The notes under the pieces were generated by a model, which worked only from the letters and a program-made list of their open reading frames with translations, had not been told where the DNA came from and did not search any database. Of a stretch of DNA of 64,000 nt, positions 37,023 to 49,279 are shown one piece after another. The translations under genes and the position numbers were made by a program. The DNA lies in the NCBI GenBank assembly GCA_030549495.1, contig JAUIRK010000360.1:1-64000 (forward strand), read 5' to 3'. This DNA is from Nectonema munidae. Taxonomy: Eukaryota > Nematomorpha > Nectonematoida > Nectonematidae. Positions within the stretch are counted from its first letter, which is position 1, and the number at the start of each line of letters is the position of its first letter.

Positions 37023-37043
37023 ATTTTAGGAAGAGTAGCTCGA

Positions 37044-40000
37044 CATTTGTTCCTGCCTGTGTTTGAGCGCTCCGTTTTTGCCTGTATGTGTTTCCTGTGT
37101 TTGAGTGCCCTCTGTTAGTGCTTGCCTGTGTTAAAGTGCTCCCTTTTTGTGCCTGAATCTGTTTAAGTGCTCCCTGTTTGTGCTTGCATGTGTTTAGGTT
37201 TCCCTTGTTTGTGTCTCTCTGTGTTTAAGTTTTCCCTATGTGTTCTCTCTGTTTGAGCCTACCTGTGTTTTAGTGCTACTTGTTTGTGTTTGCCTGTGTT
37301 ATAGTGCCCCACTCCTGTTTTTGCCTTCCTGTGTTTGAATGCCCAATGTTGGTGCTTACGTGTGTTAAAGTGGTCCCTTTTTGTGCCTGTCTCTGTAAGT
37401 GCTACCTGTTTGTGCCTGCCTGTGTTTAATTCTACCTTGATTGTGCTTGCGTATGTTGGATTCTCCCTGTTTGAGCTTGCCTGTATTTAAGTGCTCGCTG
37501 TTTCTGATTGCTTATTGTTTAAGTCCTACCTGTGTTTAAGCGCTCTTTGTTTGTGCCTAACCGTGTTTGAGTGATCCCTGTTTATTGAGTGCTCGTCATC
37601 TGTTCCTGCCTGTGTTTGAGTGCTCCCTGTTTTTGCCTGTATGTGCTTCCTGTTTGTGCCTTCCTGTGTTTGAGTGGCCTCTTTTGGTGCTTGCCTGTGT
37701 TAAAGTGCTCCCTTTTTGTGCCTGAATCTGTTTAAGTGCTCACTGTTTGAGATTGCATCTGTTTAAGTGTTCCTTGTTTGTGCCAGCCTGTGTTTAAGTC
37801 CTCCCTGTTTGTGCCTGCCTGTGTTTGAGTGCTCCCTTTTTGAGCCTGCCTGTGTTTGAGTGCTCCTTGTTTGTGTCTGCCGGTGTTATAGTGCCCCAAT
37901 GTTTGAGTGCCTCCTGTTTATGCCTGCTTGTGTTTGAATGCCCCCTGTTGGTGTTTGCCTGTGTTAAAGTGCTCCCTTCTTGTGCCTTTCTCTGTTTAAG
38001 TGCTCCCTGTTTGTGCCTGCCTGTGTTTAGGTCAACCCTATTTGTGCCTGCGTGTGTTGGGTTCTCACTGTTTGAGTGCGTGCCTGTGTTTAAGTGCTCC
38101 TTGTTTCTGCTTGACTATTGTTTAAGTCCTACCTGTGTTTAAGTGCTCCTTGTTTGTGCCTGCCTGTGTTTGGGTGCTCCCTGTTGATAGAGTGCTCGTT
38201 GTTTGTTCCTGCTTGTGTTTGAGTGCTCCCTATTTTGCCTATGTGTGTTTGAGTGCCCTCTGTTCGTACTTGCATGTGTTTAAGTGTTCCCTTTTTGTGC
38301 CTAAATCTGTTTATGTGCTTGCATGTGATTAAGTCCACACTGTTTGTGCCTGCATGTGTCGGGCGCTCTCTGTGTTTGAGTGCCTGCCTGTGTTTAAGTG
38401 CTCCTTCTCTCTTTGTCCTTGTTGTTTGTGTCTGACTGTGTTTGGATGCTCCCTGTTGATTTAGTGCTCGTTGTTTGTTAATGCCTGTGTTTGAGTGCTC
38501 TCTGTTTGTAACTGCCTGCGTTTGAGTGTTACCTGTTTGCGCCTGCCTGTGACTAAGTGCTCGCTGTTTGTGCTTGCCTGTGTTTAATTCCACCTTGTTT
38601 GTGCTTGCGTATGTTGGGTTCTCCCTATTTGAGTGCCTGCCTGTGTTTAAGTGCTCCCTGTTTCTGCTTGCTTATTGTTTAAGTCCTATGTGTTTAAGTG
38701 TTCCTTGTTTGTTCCTGACCATGTTTGGGTGCTTCCTGTTGATTGAGTGCTTGTCGTTTGTTCCTGCCTGTGTTTGAGTGCTCCCTGTTTTTGCCTGTAT
38801 GTGTTTCCTGTTTGTGCCTTCCTGTGTTAGAGTGCCCTCTGTTGGTGCTTGCCTGTGTTAAAATGCTCCCTTTTTGTGCTGAATCTGTTTAAGTGCTCCC
38901 TGTTTGAGCTTGCATGTGTTTAAGTGTTCCCTGTTTGTGCTAGCCTGTGTTTAAGTCCTCCCTGTTTGTGCTTGCCTGTGTTTGAGTGCTCCCTTTTTGA
39001 GCCTGCTTGTGTTTGAGTGCTCCTTGTTTGTGTCTGCCTGTGTTATAGTGCCCACTGTTTAAGTGCCTCCTATTTATGCCTGCTTGTGTTTGAATGCCCC
39101 CTGTTGGTGTTTGCCTGTGCTAAAGTGCTCCCTTTTTGTGCCTGTCTCTGTTTAAATGCTCCCTGTTTGTGCCTGCCTGTGTTTAAGTCAACTCTATTTG
39201 TGCCTGCGTGTGTTGGGTTCTCCCAGTTTGAGTGCCTGCCTGTGTTTAAGTGCTCCTTGTTTCTGCTTGACTATTGTTTAAGTCCTACCTGTGTTTAAGT
39301 GCTCCTTGTTTGTGCCTGCCTGTTTTTGGGTGCTCCCTGTTGATTGAGTGCTCGTTGTTTGTTCCTGTCTGTGTTTGAGTGCTCCCTATTTCGCCTGTGT
39401 GTGTTTGAGTGCCCTCTGTTGGTACTTGCCTGTGTTTAAGTGTTCCCTTTTTGTGACTAAATCTTTTTCTCCCTGCTTATTGTTTAAGTCCTACCTGTGT
39501 TTAAGTGCTCCTTGTTTGTGCCTGACCGTTGTGTGCTTCCTGTTGATTGAGTGCTCGTCGTTTGTTCCTGCCTGTGTTTGAGTGCTCCCTGTTTTTGCCT
39601 GTATGTGCTTCCTGTTTGTGCCTTCCTGTGTTTGAGTGCCCTCTGTTGGTGCTTACCTGTGTTAAATTGCTCCCTTTTTGTGCTTGAATTTGTTTAAGTG
39701 CTCCCTGTTTGAGCTTGCATGTGTTTAAGTTTTCTCTGTTTGTGTCAGCCTGTGTTTAAGTCCTCCCTGTTAATGCCTGCCTGTGTTTGAGTGCTCCCTT
39801 TTTGAGCCTTCCTGTGTTTGAGTGCTCCTAGTTTGTCTCTGCCTGTCTTATAGTGCCCCATGTTTGAGTGCCTCATGTTTATGCCTGCTTATTTTTTAAT
39901 GCCCCCTGTTGGTGCTGCCTGTGTTAAAATGCTCCCTTTTTGCGCCTGCCTGTGTTTAAGTCAACCCTGTTTGTGCCTGCCTGGTTTGAGTGCTCCCTGT

Positions 40001-42420
40001 TTGAGCCTTCCTGTGTTTGAGTGCTCCTTGTTTGTGTCTGCCTGTGTTATAGTGCCCCATGTTTGTGCCTGCCTTTGTTTGAGTGCTCCCTGTTTGTGTC
40101 TGTCTGTGCTTGAGTGCCACATATTTGTGCCTGCTTGTGTTTGAGTGCCTTCTGTTTGTGCCTGCCTGTGTTTGTGTCCTCCTTGTTTGTGCGTTCCTGT
40201 GTTTGTGTGGCCCCTGTAGGTGTTTACCTGTTTTAAAGTGCTCCCTTTTTCTGCCTGAATCTGTTTAAGTCCTACCTGTTTGTGCTTGCATGTGTTTAAG
40301 TTTTCCCTGTTTGTGCCTGCCTGTGTTTAAATCCTCCATGTTTGTGCCTGCCTGTGTTTGAGTGCTCCCTGTTTGTGCATGCCTATGTTTGGGTGCTCCC
40401 TGTTTGAACCTGACTGTGTTTGAGTGCTCCTTATTTGTGTCTGCCTGTGTTATAGCGCCCCATGTTTGAGTCCCTCTTGTTTTTGCCTGATTGTGCCTTC
40501 CTGTGTTTGAATGCCCCTTGTTGGTGCTTGCCTGTGTTAAAGTACTCCCTTTTTGAGCCTGAATCTGTTTAAGTGCTCCTTGTTTGTGCCTGCCTGTTTT
40601 AAGCACACCCTGTTTGTACCTGCGTGTGTTGGGTTTTCCCTGTTTGAGCCCTTGTTTGAACCTGCTTGCGTTTGAGTGCTCCGTGTTTTTGTCTGCCTGT
40701 GTTATAGTGCCCCATGTTTGAGTGGCTCCTATTTATGCCTGCTTGTGTTTGAATGCCCCCTGTTCGTGTTTGCCTGTGTTAAAGTGTCCCTTTTTGTGCC
40801 TGTCTCTGTTTAAGTGCTCCCTGTTCGTGCCTGCCTGTGTTTAAGTTAACCCTATTTGTGCTTGCGTGTGTTGGGTTCTCCCTGTTTGAGTGCCTGCCTG
40901 TGTTTAAGTGCTCCTTGTTTCTGTTTGGCTATTGTTTAAGTCCTACCTGTGTTTAAGTGCTCCTTGTTTGTGCCTGTCTGTGTTTGAGTGCTCCCTGTTG
41001 ATAGAGTTCTCGTTGTTTGTTCCTGCCTGTTTTAAAGTGCTCCCTTTTTGTGCTTGTCTCTGTTTAAGTGCTCCCTGTTTGTGCCTGAATGTGTTTACGT
41101 CAACCCTATTTGTGCCTGCTTGTGTTGGGTTCCCCTGTTTGAGTGCCTGCCTGTGTGCTCCTTGTATCTGCTTGACTATTGTTTAAGTCCTACCTGTGTT
41201 TAAGTGCTCTTTGTTTGTGCCTGCCTGTGTTTGGGTGCTCCCTGTTGATAGAGTGCTCATTGTTTGTTCCTGCCTGTGTTTGAGTGCTTCCTATTTTGCC
41301 TATGTGTGTTTGAGTGCCCTCTTTTGGTACTTGCCTGTGTTTAAGTGTTCCCTTTTTCTGACTAAATCTGTATAAGTGATTGCATGTGGTTAAGTCCACA
41401 CTGTTTGTGCCTGCCTTGTTGGGTGCTATCTGTGTTTAAGTGCTCCCTTTTCTCCTTGCCCTCGTTGTTTGTGTCTGACTGTGTTTGGATGCTGCCTGTT
41501 GATTTAGTGCTCGTTATTTGTTAATGCCTTGAGTGCTCTCTGTTTGTAACTGCCTGCGTTTGAGTGTTACCTGTTTTTGCCTGCCTGTGTCTAAGTGCTC
41601 GCTGTTTGTGCCTGTGTTTAATTCCACATTGTTTGTGCTTGCATATGTTGGGTTCTCCCTATTTCTGCTTGCTTATTGTTTAAGTGCCCCTTGTTTGTGC
41701 CTGACCGTGTTTGGGTGCTCCCTGTTGATTGAGTGCTCGTCATTTGTTCCTGCCTGTGTTTGAGCGCTCCCTGTTTTTGCCTGTATGTGCTTCCTGTGTT
41801 TGAGTGCCCTCTGTTGATGCTTGCCTGTGTTAAAGTGCTCCCTTTTTGTGCCTGAATCTGTTTAAGTGCTCCCTGTTTGTGCTTGCATGTGTGTAAGTGT
41901 TCCGTTTGTGCCTGCCTGTGTTTAAGTCCTCCGTGTGTTTGAGTGCTCCTTGTTTGTGTCTGCCTGTGTTATAGTTCCCCATTTTTGCCTGCCTGTTGTT
42001 TAAGTTTTCCCTGTGTTATAGAACCCCGTATTTGTGCCTGCCTGTTGTTTAAGTGCTCCCTATTTGTGTTTGAGTCCTCCTTGTTTGTGCGTTCCTGTGT
42101 TTGAGTGCCTGCCTGTGTTTAAGTGCTCCCTGTTTCTGCTTGCCTATTGTTTAAGTCCTACCTTGGTTTAATTGTTTCTTGTTTGTGCCTGACTGTGATT
42201 GGATGCTCCCTGTTGATTGAGTGCTCGTCGTTTGTTCCTGCGTGTGTTTGAGTGCTTCCTGTTTTTGCCTGTATATGCTTGAGTGCTTCCTGCTTGTGCC
42301 TTCCTGTGTTTGAGTGCCCCCTGTTGGTGCTTGTTTGTGCAACCTTTTTGTGACTGAATCTGTTTAATTGCTCCATTTGTGCCTGAATGTGTTTAGGTGT
42401 CCCCTGTTTGTGCCTGCATT
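37044..42420. repeat. 31-bp minisatellite block 5, more diverged
   Basis: Collinear with blocks 2 and 3 in unit order (37200 corresponds to about 7130) but about 1.2 kb shorter and with many more substitutions. It belongs to the same family but sits at the edge of the homogenised array. It retains the extra 31-bp unit before the spacer, as block 1 does. No gene is present. Confidence 0.92.
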
Positions 42421-42857
42421 TTTATTCAAAGATTATTCGTACTGAAAAGATGATGGGTACCTCCCGTAAATTGTTACCACTGTAAACATTATTGGTACAC
42501 CTAATAATTATTGATATCCCACAGAAGGATCATTAGTACATAAAGATCAATTTTACACGGAAAGATATGATAATTTACATAATAAATGAATTAGCAAATT
42601 AGATTATCATCCAAATTAGTGGACAATATAAAATAAAATATGAGAATAATTTATCGTTAACTATATAAAATCTTAATCAAAAGTAGATAGATGTGTTTAT
42701 TTAAATTAAAAATAAATTTGTACAAATCTAATGAAATCTTTTAAAACTTAATAATTAAAATTTTAAAGTAATACAATTAAGAAATTTTTTTTAACTAAAT
42801 AACTTAGTTTAAAGAAAATAGACTATTATTAACACCTTACATATTTAAAAATTATCT
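42421..42857. repeat. AT-rich spacer, copy 4, truncated
   Basis: Matches the first roughly 440 bp of the other spacers with substitutions and small indels, then diverges at ATTATCTAT. The segment holding the hairpin triplet is missing. Confidence 0.9.
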
Positions 42858-43892
42858 ATCGGCTAGAATAAGCTGCAAATAGAAACCTTCATAACTTCGT
42901 TAATATGCTTTAAAATAAAATGAAATTTTATTTATATATTTTTAAGGTATATTCTCTTATTGTTTTAAGTTTCAGATCTTTTCTTTATATATTTTATTAG
43001 TTATGAGGCATCAAATATTGAAGTCGGCCATTTTATTCTCTAAAAGGTCTAAAGTAAGCTGCAAAAATAAAATTTTCTGGGGGCCATTTTATGGGAACTT
43101 TAAAAATGGAATCTTTTTAAATTATCTTTCGAATTAATAAGTTAGTTCATCTTTATATTTTTCTTTATTATATCGCCTTCTATATATCAATATTTGTCAA
43201 TATCACTTATATAATATATCTTCTCTTCTTTAAGAGTGTTTTCTTTTATTTTTAAGAATTTCTACCTTGTTATATTTATTTAGATATTTCGACTCCTACC
43301 TTTCTATTTTTAGTAAGTTTTTTTATTATTATTTACTTTACTGTAACTATGATATAGATTTCCTTTTTTAAGACAAGTTACTACATTTCCTTTTTGGTAC
43401 TGTAACTATTTTTTCCATTTGATTTCTTAAGACACGCTGACTTCCTTTCCTTTTTAGTAAGAATGTTTTTCTTTATTTTTATCTACTGTAACTCTTATTC
43501 ATTTTAAATATTTCATTAAATTTTGTGGTACTAACTTAGTTTGATAATAATTGTTTTCATAAGAAAAAATTTCTTTTGATTTACTTTCCAACATATTTTT
43601 CTCAATATCAATTACATTCTATCTGTTCATATAATAATTCAAATTAATATCAAAAACTAATGATCCATTTAATTATATTCAAAAATTATATTTAGGATCA
43701 AATCTTCAAAAGAAAAGTTAAGGAAAGAAGCTTGACACTTTTCTACTTTACACGCTTTCGGAATTTAATATAATATTTAATTAATGCTAATAAATTTATT
43801 TGCTATTTTAAAATTTATAGTGAACAATAGCATTATTCATAAAAAATATTCATTTTTTCGTATTTAAAAATCCTCCCAATTATCATCAGTCA

Positions 43893-44138
43893 TCATACAT
43901 TATCCTATTAACCGTAGTTCAACTCATCAAACGTGTTAATTTTTTAATCATCATTGCCAACATGATTCCGCATGCGTCATTTCGATAATTTATAACATAT
44001 ATCAAATAAACTCACCATATCTAACGCATATATCTTCAATCATCATACAATTCACCAGATAAATATTTTCATCATACACTTTGCAACTCATTAAACGTGT
44101 TTAATTTGTTTATTCATCATTGCCAACATGATTTTTCT
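43893..44138. repeat. Imperfect direct duplication, about 175-bp period
   Basis: The segment with AACTCATCAAACGTGTT and TCATCATTGCCAACATGATT at 43893-43970 recurs with changes at 44073-44138. Origin unknown. Confidence 0.6.
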
Positions 44139-45542
44139 ATATTATATACATTTCAATAAATTTTTTTCTATATTTCCTACATTGTACATCCATGTTAAAT
44201 AAATTTTCTATACATTTTAATATATTTTTATACATCCATGTTAACTAAATTTCTATACCTTACAATGAAAGTTTTCCTATATACATAATACACATTAACA
44301 ATAAGATAAGAACCACATATATAAATCAGGGATGGTATGCAAATGCCATACATGCCATTATAAATGTGAAAAATAAGAAAAGCATTCTCCTTTTCACATA
44401 GGAAATTATGAAAATGAGAAAAAGATACGAGGCGTAGTGATGAAAACTACATATTGTTTATAAACAATAAAAATGTACAATGCACACACTGTCATACCCA
44501 ATATAATTGATCATTACACGTTTTTACAGACACATGTGATAGCGAAAAAATCACATACACTTTCTTTAATTATAGTTACATATTAGAAAAATATAAAGGT
44601 GTGTAAATATATTGAAGCTTCATACCAAACGAAATCACAAATTTTGCTTTCAAATATGAGACTTAACGCCATTGACAAAAAATTTGAAAATTTTTACTCT
44701 TTAAATTTTTGTCTTTATTGAAAAAAAGCTACTTTTTTTCCACAAAAAAACAAAATAAATTGAGAATACAACAAATAAAAGATTACATATATGAAAATTC
44801 AAACTTTTATTAAAAATAAATACCGATAAGTCTCGTCTTGCGAGGGTTATAACACATGTTGCATTACGCGTTTGTGAACGCAGTGATTTCTTATCTCGCA
44901 TACGCTTCACCACATCTTTAGCACGCGTGTGTGGTTTATTTTATCGGGTTAGTGTGCGCTTAGTTTATTTGTAGTGTTCCTAGCTTAAATTTTAGTCAAA
45001 TATTAAAACGCTTATAACTTCCGCATTTCTCAACCGAATGTATCATGCGATATAACAAATTAAAGCATTTTTATGGCCTTTCAGAATATATTGCTCATAT
45101 TATAAGTAGTGGAGAAATAGCATTTTACTGTTTTTTAACGAAGAGTATTTGTTGTATTTATACCGACAATGTGTGATAAAGAAATCGCTCACAATGCTAC
45201 CTATCTCACATCATAATTAATATTTAGAAGTTGCAGCACGGGCCATTTTCAAATAACATATAATAGTCCATATAAAGCAGCCTATTTATTGATTTTTTGA
45301 AAGGCAGACGAGTGTTTTATGTTAGCGCAAGTAGATATCGCAATTCAGTGAGTTTTTATATTGCTTATAACTTTTAAATTATTCGACCATGCATCCTATC
45401 AAATTGAGCATATTCCATGGGTTTCATTACCATTGTAATTACAAATAAAATTTGATTTTTTTTATAATTTTGTATTTTTCAGTTTTCTTCGTAATTAGCA
45501 GATGGGAGGTGCATATTTTTTATATTTGCTAATTTTAAACTT

Positions 45543-46500
45543 TAACTTTTGTTACATTTTGAGAAATTTTCACCTTTAATCTGTAACAATTTCCAACACA
45601 ATTATAAAACCACTCTATCAGATTTATTTGTGGAATTTTTTTAATTCTCACATTTTGTTGTCCAAAAATGGGTACAAGAAAAGACTTTTTGAAATCATTG
45701 TCTTTCAACTTAGCTTTCCAATATGCTTCAAAAAGATTTTCAATTCACAATTTGGCTATGGGAATAAAGGAAGCAGGAATCATGGTTGGATATATTCAAG
45801 TGGAAAAAACAACATTTAAAAGAAAAGCTGTATGCTATGCAAACCTTGTAAGTTTTGTAAAAAGTCATGCAGGAGTGTTTGTTCAGTTTGCAATCTAAAT
45901 GATTGTCCTGATCATCGAGTTCAAATCAAAAAAGAATTTTGTTTTTTATGTGGTAATTCTGAATGAACCTATTTTAAAAGCTTGTTACATTTTGAGAAAT
46001 TTTCACCTTTTATTTGTAACAATTTCCGACACAATTATAAAACCAATCTACTATCAGAACCTAAATTTATTTGTAGATTTTTATAAAATAATTTTAGTTT
46101 TCGTTTTTTTTTTATAAATTAACCCCAAAATTTTATATTACCTATAAATTTTGAATTATTTGCCAAAATTTTAAGTGCGAAACAAATACTTTCAAGTTTG
46201 AAAAATTTAGGTCTGTTTATAATGTATACGATTAAAATAGCTTTAATTAAAAAAAACTTATTTAGTTAGTAAATTTTTGAGTTTAATTTACACTTGATTC
46301 CTCAAAAAATAAGGATTTTGAATTGCGCTTATTGATAAGTTCACTGAAGAAAAAAATTAGAAGAGAAAAATATCAAAATATGTGTCTTACTAAATTTTCC
46401 TCAATAATTAACCTCATAAATTTATATGCTTTTTTTCTTTATAAAACACTCCCCTACAATAACCTAAATTTATTTGTAAATTTTTATAAAATAATTTTTG
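45543..46500. repeat. Short repeats flanking a transposase relic
   Basis: GTTACATTTTGAGAAATTTT and the roughly 70 bp after it occur at 45551-45632 and 45984-46075. A neighbouring segment ending AACCTAAATTTATTTGTA occurs at 46055-46110 and again at 46448-46500. They bracket the relic at 45668-45966. Confidence 0.6.
45668..45966 (+). pseudogene. piggyBac-type transposase C-terminus, relic
   Basis: An open frame with TRKDFLKSLSFNLAFQYASK, followed by a basic KRKAVC segment, resembles the helical stretch before the Cys-rich tail of piggyBac transposases. After a one-base frame change at about 45829 a Cys-rich tail runs to a stop at 45964-45966. It includes C-x2-C-x4-C-x2-H (CSVCNLNDCPDH) and a final C-x2-C (FCFLC), the spacing found in the C-terminal zinc-binding domain of piggyBac proteins. 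That domain binds the inverted ends. No catalytic Asp region is recognised upstream. I infer a dead fragment, and the nearby TTAA-flanked element fits past piggyBac activity. Confidence 0.6.
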
Positions 46501-47402
46501 GTTCTCATACGCGCGCGCACACAAATATTTAAGAAATATTTTTCTGTATGAAGTTTTAGGAAACTCTTCTTTATTATGTAAAGAAATATTCTCATAACCT
46601 GTACGGTTGATACCACTTAATTGTCATCTCCAATCTGTATACTACGATGATTTTTATTCCATAATAATATTTTTAAGGGTATAAAATGTTAATCTCCCTT
46701 ATTTCGTTAGTACTTTCATGTGGTGTAGGTGAAATGACTTCAAAAAATTTCAAACAAAATTTTTTTTCCACTAGAAGTTAAAATAATTTTTAAAATTTTT
46801 TCCATGGGATTAAAGTACACTTATAAGTAAAATATTTTCTAAAAAAAAAATTGAAAAAATTTCATTCAATTTTTTTTTTAAAAAGTTTTGTCCAAAAAAA
46901 GTTGACACATTCGCCATTTTTTTAATTAAAATAAAATTATTTATTTCTAATTTTTACATTTATTAAAAATCGCTTACATTTTATTTTAAAATTTTTGATA
47001 TATATTTTTGATTGATTCTTTAAGCGAAAATTTTAAGCCATGCCTATCTTAAAGAGCATCCTTTTGCCCCCATTTTGCATGCCGATTCGTTTTTGAAAAA
47101 ATTTCAACAATTTTTTTTATAAGCCTTGGAACAATATGGAAAATTTTGCTATTTTTCAAGCGTGTAAAATGAATAATTACATTTTTTTGCATATTCATAA
47201 AATATACCCAATATATAAACATAATACGTTGAAAAAATTGTTTTTTTATTGTAATTTTAATTTATCAAATTTTCGATTTTAATATCTCATTTTAAAGGTA
47301 ATATTATACTGATTACGAAAATGTATAAATATTTTAAGTTTGAATTTTTTAAAATACGTTTTTGCCTCTGAGTTTGATAAAATAACAAAATTTCTAACTT
47401 TG

Positions 47403-47898
47403 TTCTCCCTATTTGAGTGCCTGCCTGTGTTTAAGTGGTCCCTGTTTCTTCTTGCTTATTGTTTAAGTCCTACCTGGGTTTAATTATTTCTTGTTTGTGC
47501 CTGACCGTGTTTGGATGCTCCCTGTTGATTGAGTGCTCGTCGTTTGTTCCTGCCTTTTTTTCAGTGCTCCCTGTTTTTGCATGTATGTGCTTCCTATAAG
47601 TGCCCTCTGTTGGTGCTTGCCTGTGTTAAAGTGTTCCCTTTTTGTGCTGAATCTGTTTAAGTGCTACCTGTTTGAGCTTGCATGTGTTAAAGTGCTCCCT
47701 GTTTGTGCCAGCCTGTGTTTAAGTCCTCCCTGTTTGTGCCTGCCTGTGTTTGAGTGCTCCCTTTTTGAGCTTGCCTGTGTTCTCCTTGTTTGTGTCTGCC
47801 TATGTTATAGTGCCTCCTGTTTATGCCTGCTTGTGTTTGAATGCCCCCTGTTGGTGTTTGCCTGTGTTAAAGTGCTCCCTTTTTGTGCCTGTCTCTGT
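47403..47898. repeat. 31-bp minisatellite block 6, left part
   Basis: Typical units up to GTCTCTGTTTAA. It is interrupted there by the TTAA element, and the next unit resumes in register at 50960. Confidence 0.92.
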
Positions 47899-47902
47899 TT
47901 AA

Positions 47903-47918
47903 CCCTATTAGTGCTGGG
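47903..47918 (+). repeat. Left terminal inverted repeat of TTAA element
   Basis: CCCTATTAGTGCTGGG directly after TTAA. Confidence 0.9.
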
Positions 47919-48239
47919 GGAGGGGGCGTAAAACGCCCCCTCCCTTCACTAAAAAATTAATTGTAGAAAATTGACTGAATCATATCTCTTCAAATTTTGT
48001 GACTTTTCCTAAAATCGCTAGCTGCATCTTTTGAAACCATTTTCATGGTAGTTGAATGACCCCTTCATGTCCAAAACTGTCAATCAAAATCAAAAATTTT
48101 AATTTTTCAGCAAAATTTTGACATTATCTGCACTTAACCTTATAACTTAGGATCTATATTATATAATACTCTGAAAATTAATAATTATATACAGTTTGGA
48201 ACACATAACATGGACTCAATTTTTGCAGTTTGAATGTGA

Positions 48240-48870
48240 AAATACCTATAAGTATCAATCAAATTCGCGTTTAGTTCTAAAATTTGTTTCCAAAAATATT
48301 GATTCAAATTTTACGTGAAATATATGTTTTTATAGCAAATAGATCATGATGATTTCATTTCTGAACACAGTTTTCGCATTTAGAGATTTTACTGCTAGTG
48401 TCAATCAAATTTGCGGTCTATGTCGTAAAACTATATCCCAAAATATTCTGTCTAATTTTACATGAAATATATGTTTTTATACCAATTCGACCATGATAGT
48501 TTTTATTTCTGAAATCATTTTTTTGCATTTAGAGGTTTTAAATGTCTGAAAGTGTCAATCAAATGTTCGATTTACGTCTAATGTCTACAGAAATATTTTT
48601 GAAATTTAAATAAAATATCTGTTTTTATGCCAAATGAAAGATGCTGGTTTCATTTTTGGACTTAGGTTTGGCATTTATGGTTTTAAAATATCTGAAAGCT
48701 TCAATCAGATTTGCGATTTACTTCTAGATACTGTCTTCAATATTATTTTTAAAAAAATAAAATATCTGTTTTATACCAAATCGACTATGCTTATTTTATT
48801 TCTGTACTGGATTTTGGATAATACGGTTAAAAAATATCTCGAAGTGGCAATTGAATTAGTAATGTATGCC
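48240..48870. repeat. Tandem repeat, about 148 bp, left half of TTAA element
   Basis: Degenerate units recognised by TCAATCAAATTTGCG-like motifs at about 48256, 48401, 48555, 48698 and 48847, each followed by ATATATGTTTTTATA-like and CATTTAGAGGTTTTA-like motifs. There are about four to five units. Confidence 0.75.
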
Positions 48871-49279
48871 TGAAAATCAGTTCTGTAAAAAATTTTCAAA
48901 AAATGGCTGCATATTAGGTATATAGTAAAAATATATTCTTTTTTTTTGTATATTTTGGCTTATAATACTTTCTACAATCATCTTGAGTATGAAATATTTA
49001 TTATAAAATCTTTTGAAAATTTTTTAATTATAAATTATTAGATGTTTCAAAAAAGATTTTGACTGTGAAAAAGAAGTTCCTCTTTTACAAATGAAAAATA
49101 TTTAAATCGATAGCTTATCATCTAGGATTACAGTTAACATTTAGCTAAGATGGGTAGGAAATCTGAAAATTTAGAATAGGTCAGATTTATCAAAAATGGC
49201 ACAGATGCCAATATGTGAGAATTTAGTCACTATCAAGATATTTTTAATTTAAATTGAATTTGTCCATCTTTTCCCTTTT

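Larger units (their letters stand above)
25424..37043. mobile_element. Retrotransposon cluster of three damaged copies inserted in satellite
   Basis: GC-rich sequence unlike its flanks. Copy A (+) spans about 25997-29483, copy B (+) 29757-33320 and copy C (-) 37022-33330. An isolated reverse-oriented promoter/3' module (25572-25996) precedes A. The copies share Gag-like ORF1 and an ORF2 with reverse transcriptase and RNase H. Satellite resumes at about 37044 near GCTCG and TTTGTTCCTGCC, about 80 bp further along the satellite register than where it stopped, so a short stretch of target was lost and no clean target-site duplication is visible. The mix of orientations implies several events or a rearrangement rather than one simple insertion. 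Confidence 0.9.
42858..47402. other. AT-rich region with decayed repeats
   Basis: No intact gene. It replaces the rest of spacer 4 and the start of the next satellite block. It contains a piggyBac transposase relic (45668-45966), two sets of short dispersed duplications, and many A and T runs. Satellite resumes at GTTCTCCCTATTTG without a visible target duplication. Confidence 0.7.

Noticed and set aside
25424-37043. Endogenous hepadna- or caulimo-like virus
   Set aside because: NPADEPSR and YLDD are shared with several groups. There is no terminal-protein, movement or capsid signature, and the Gag/Pol layout with a promoter module after RNase H fits a retrotransposon better.
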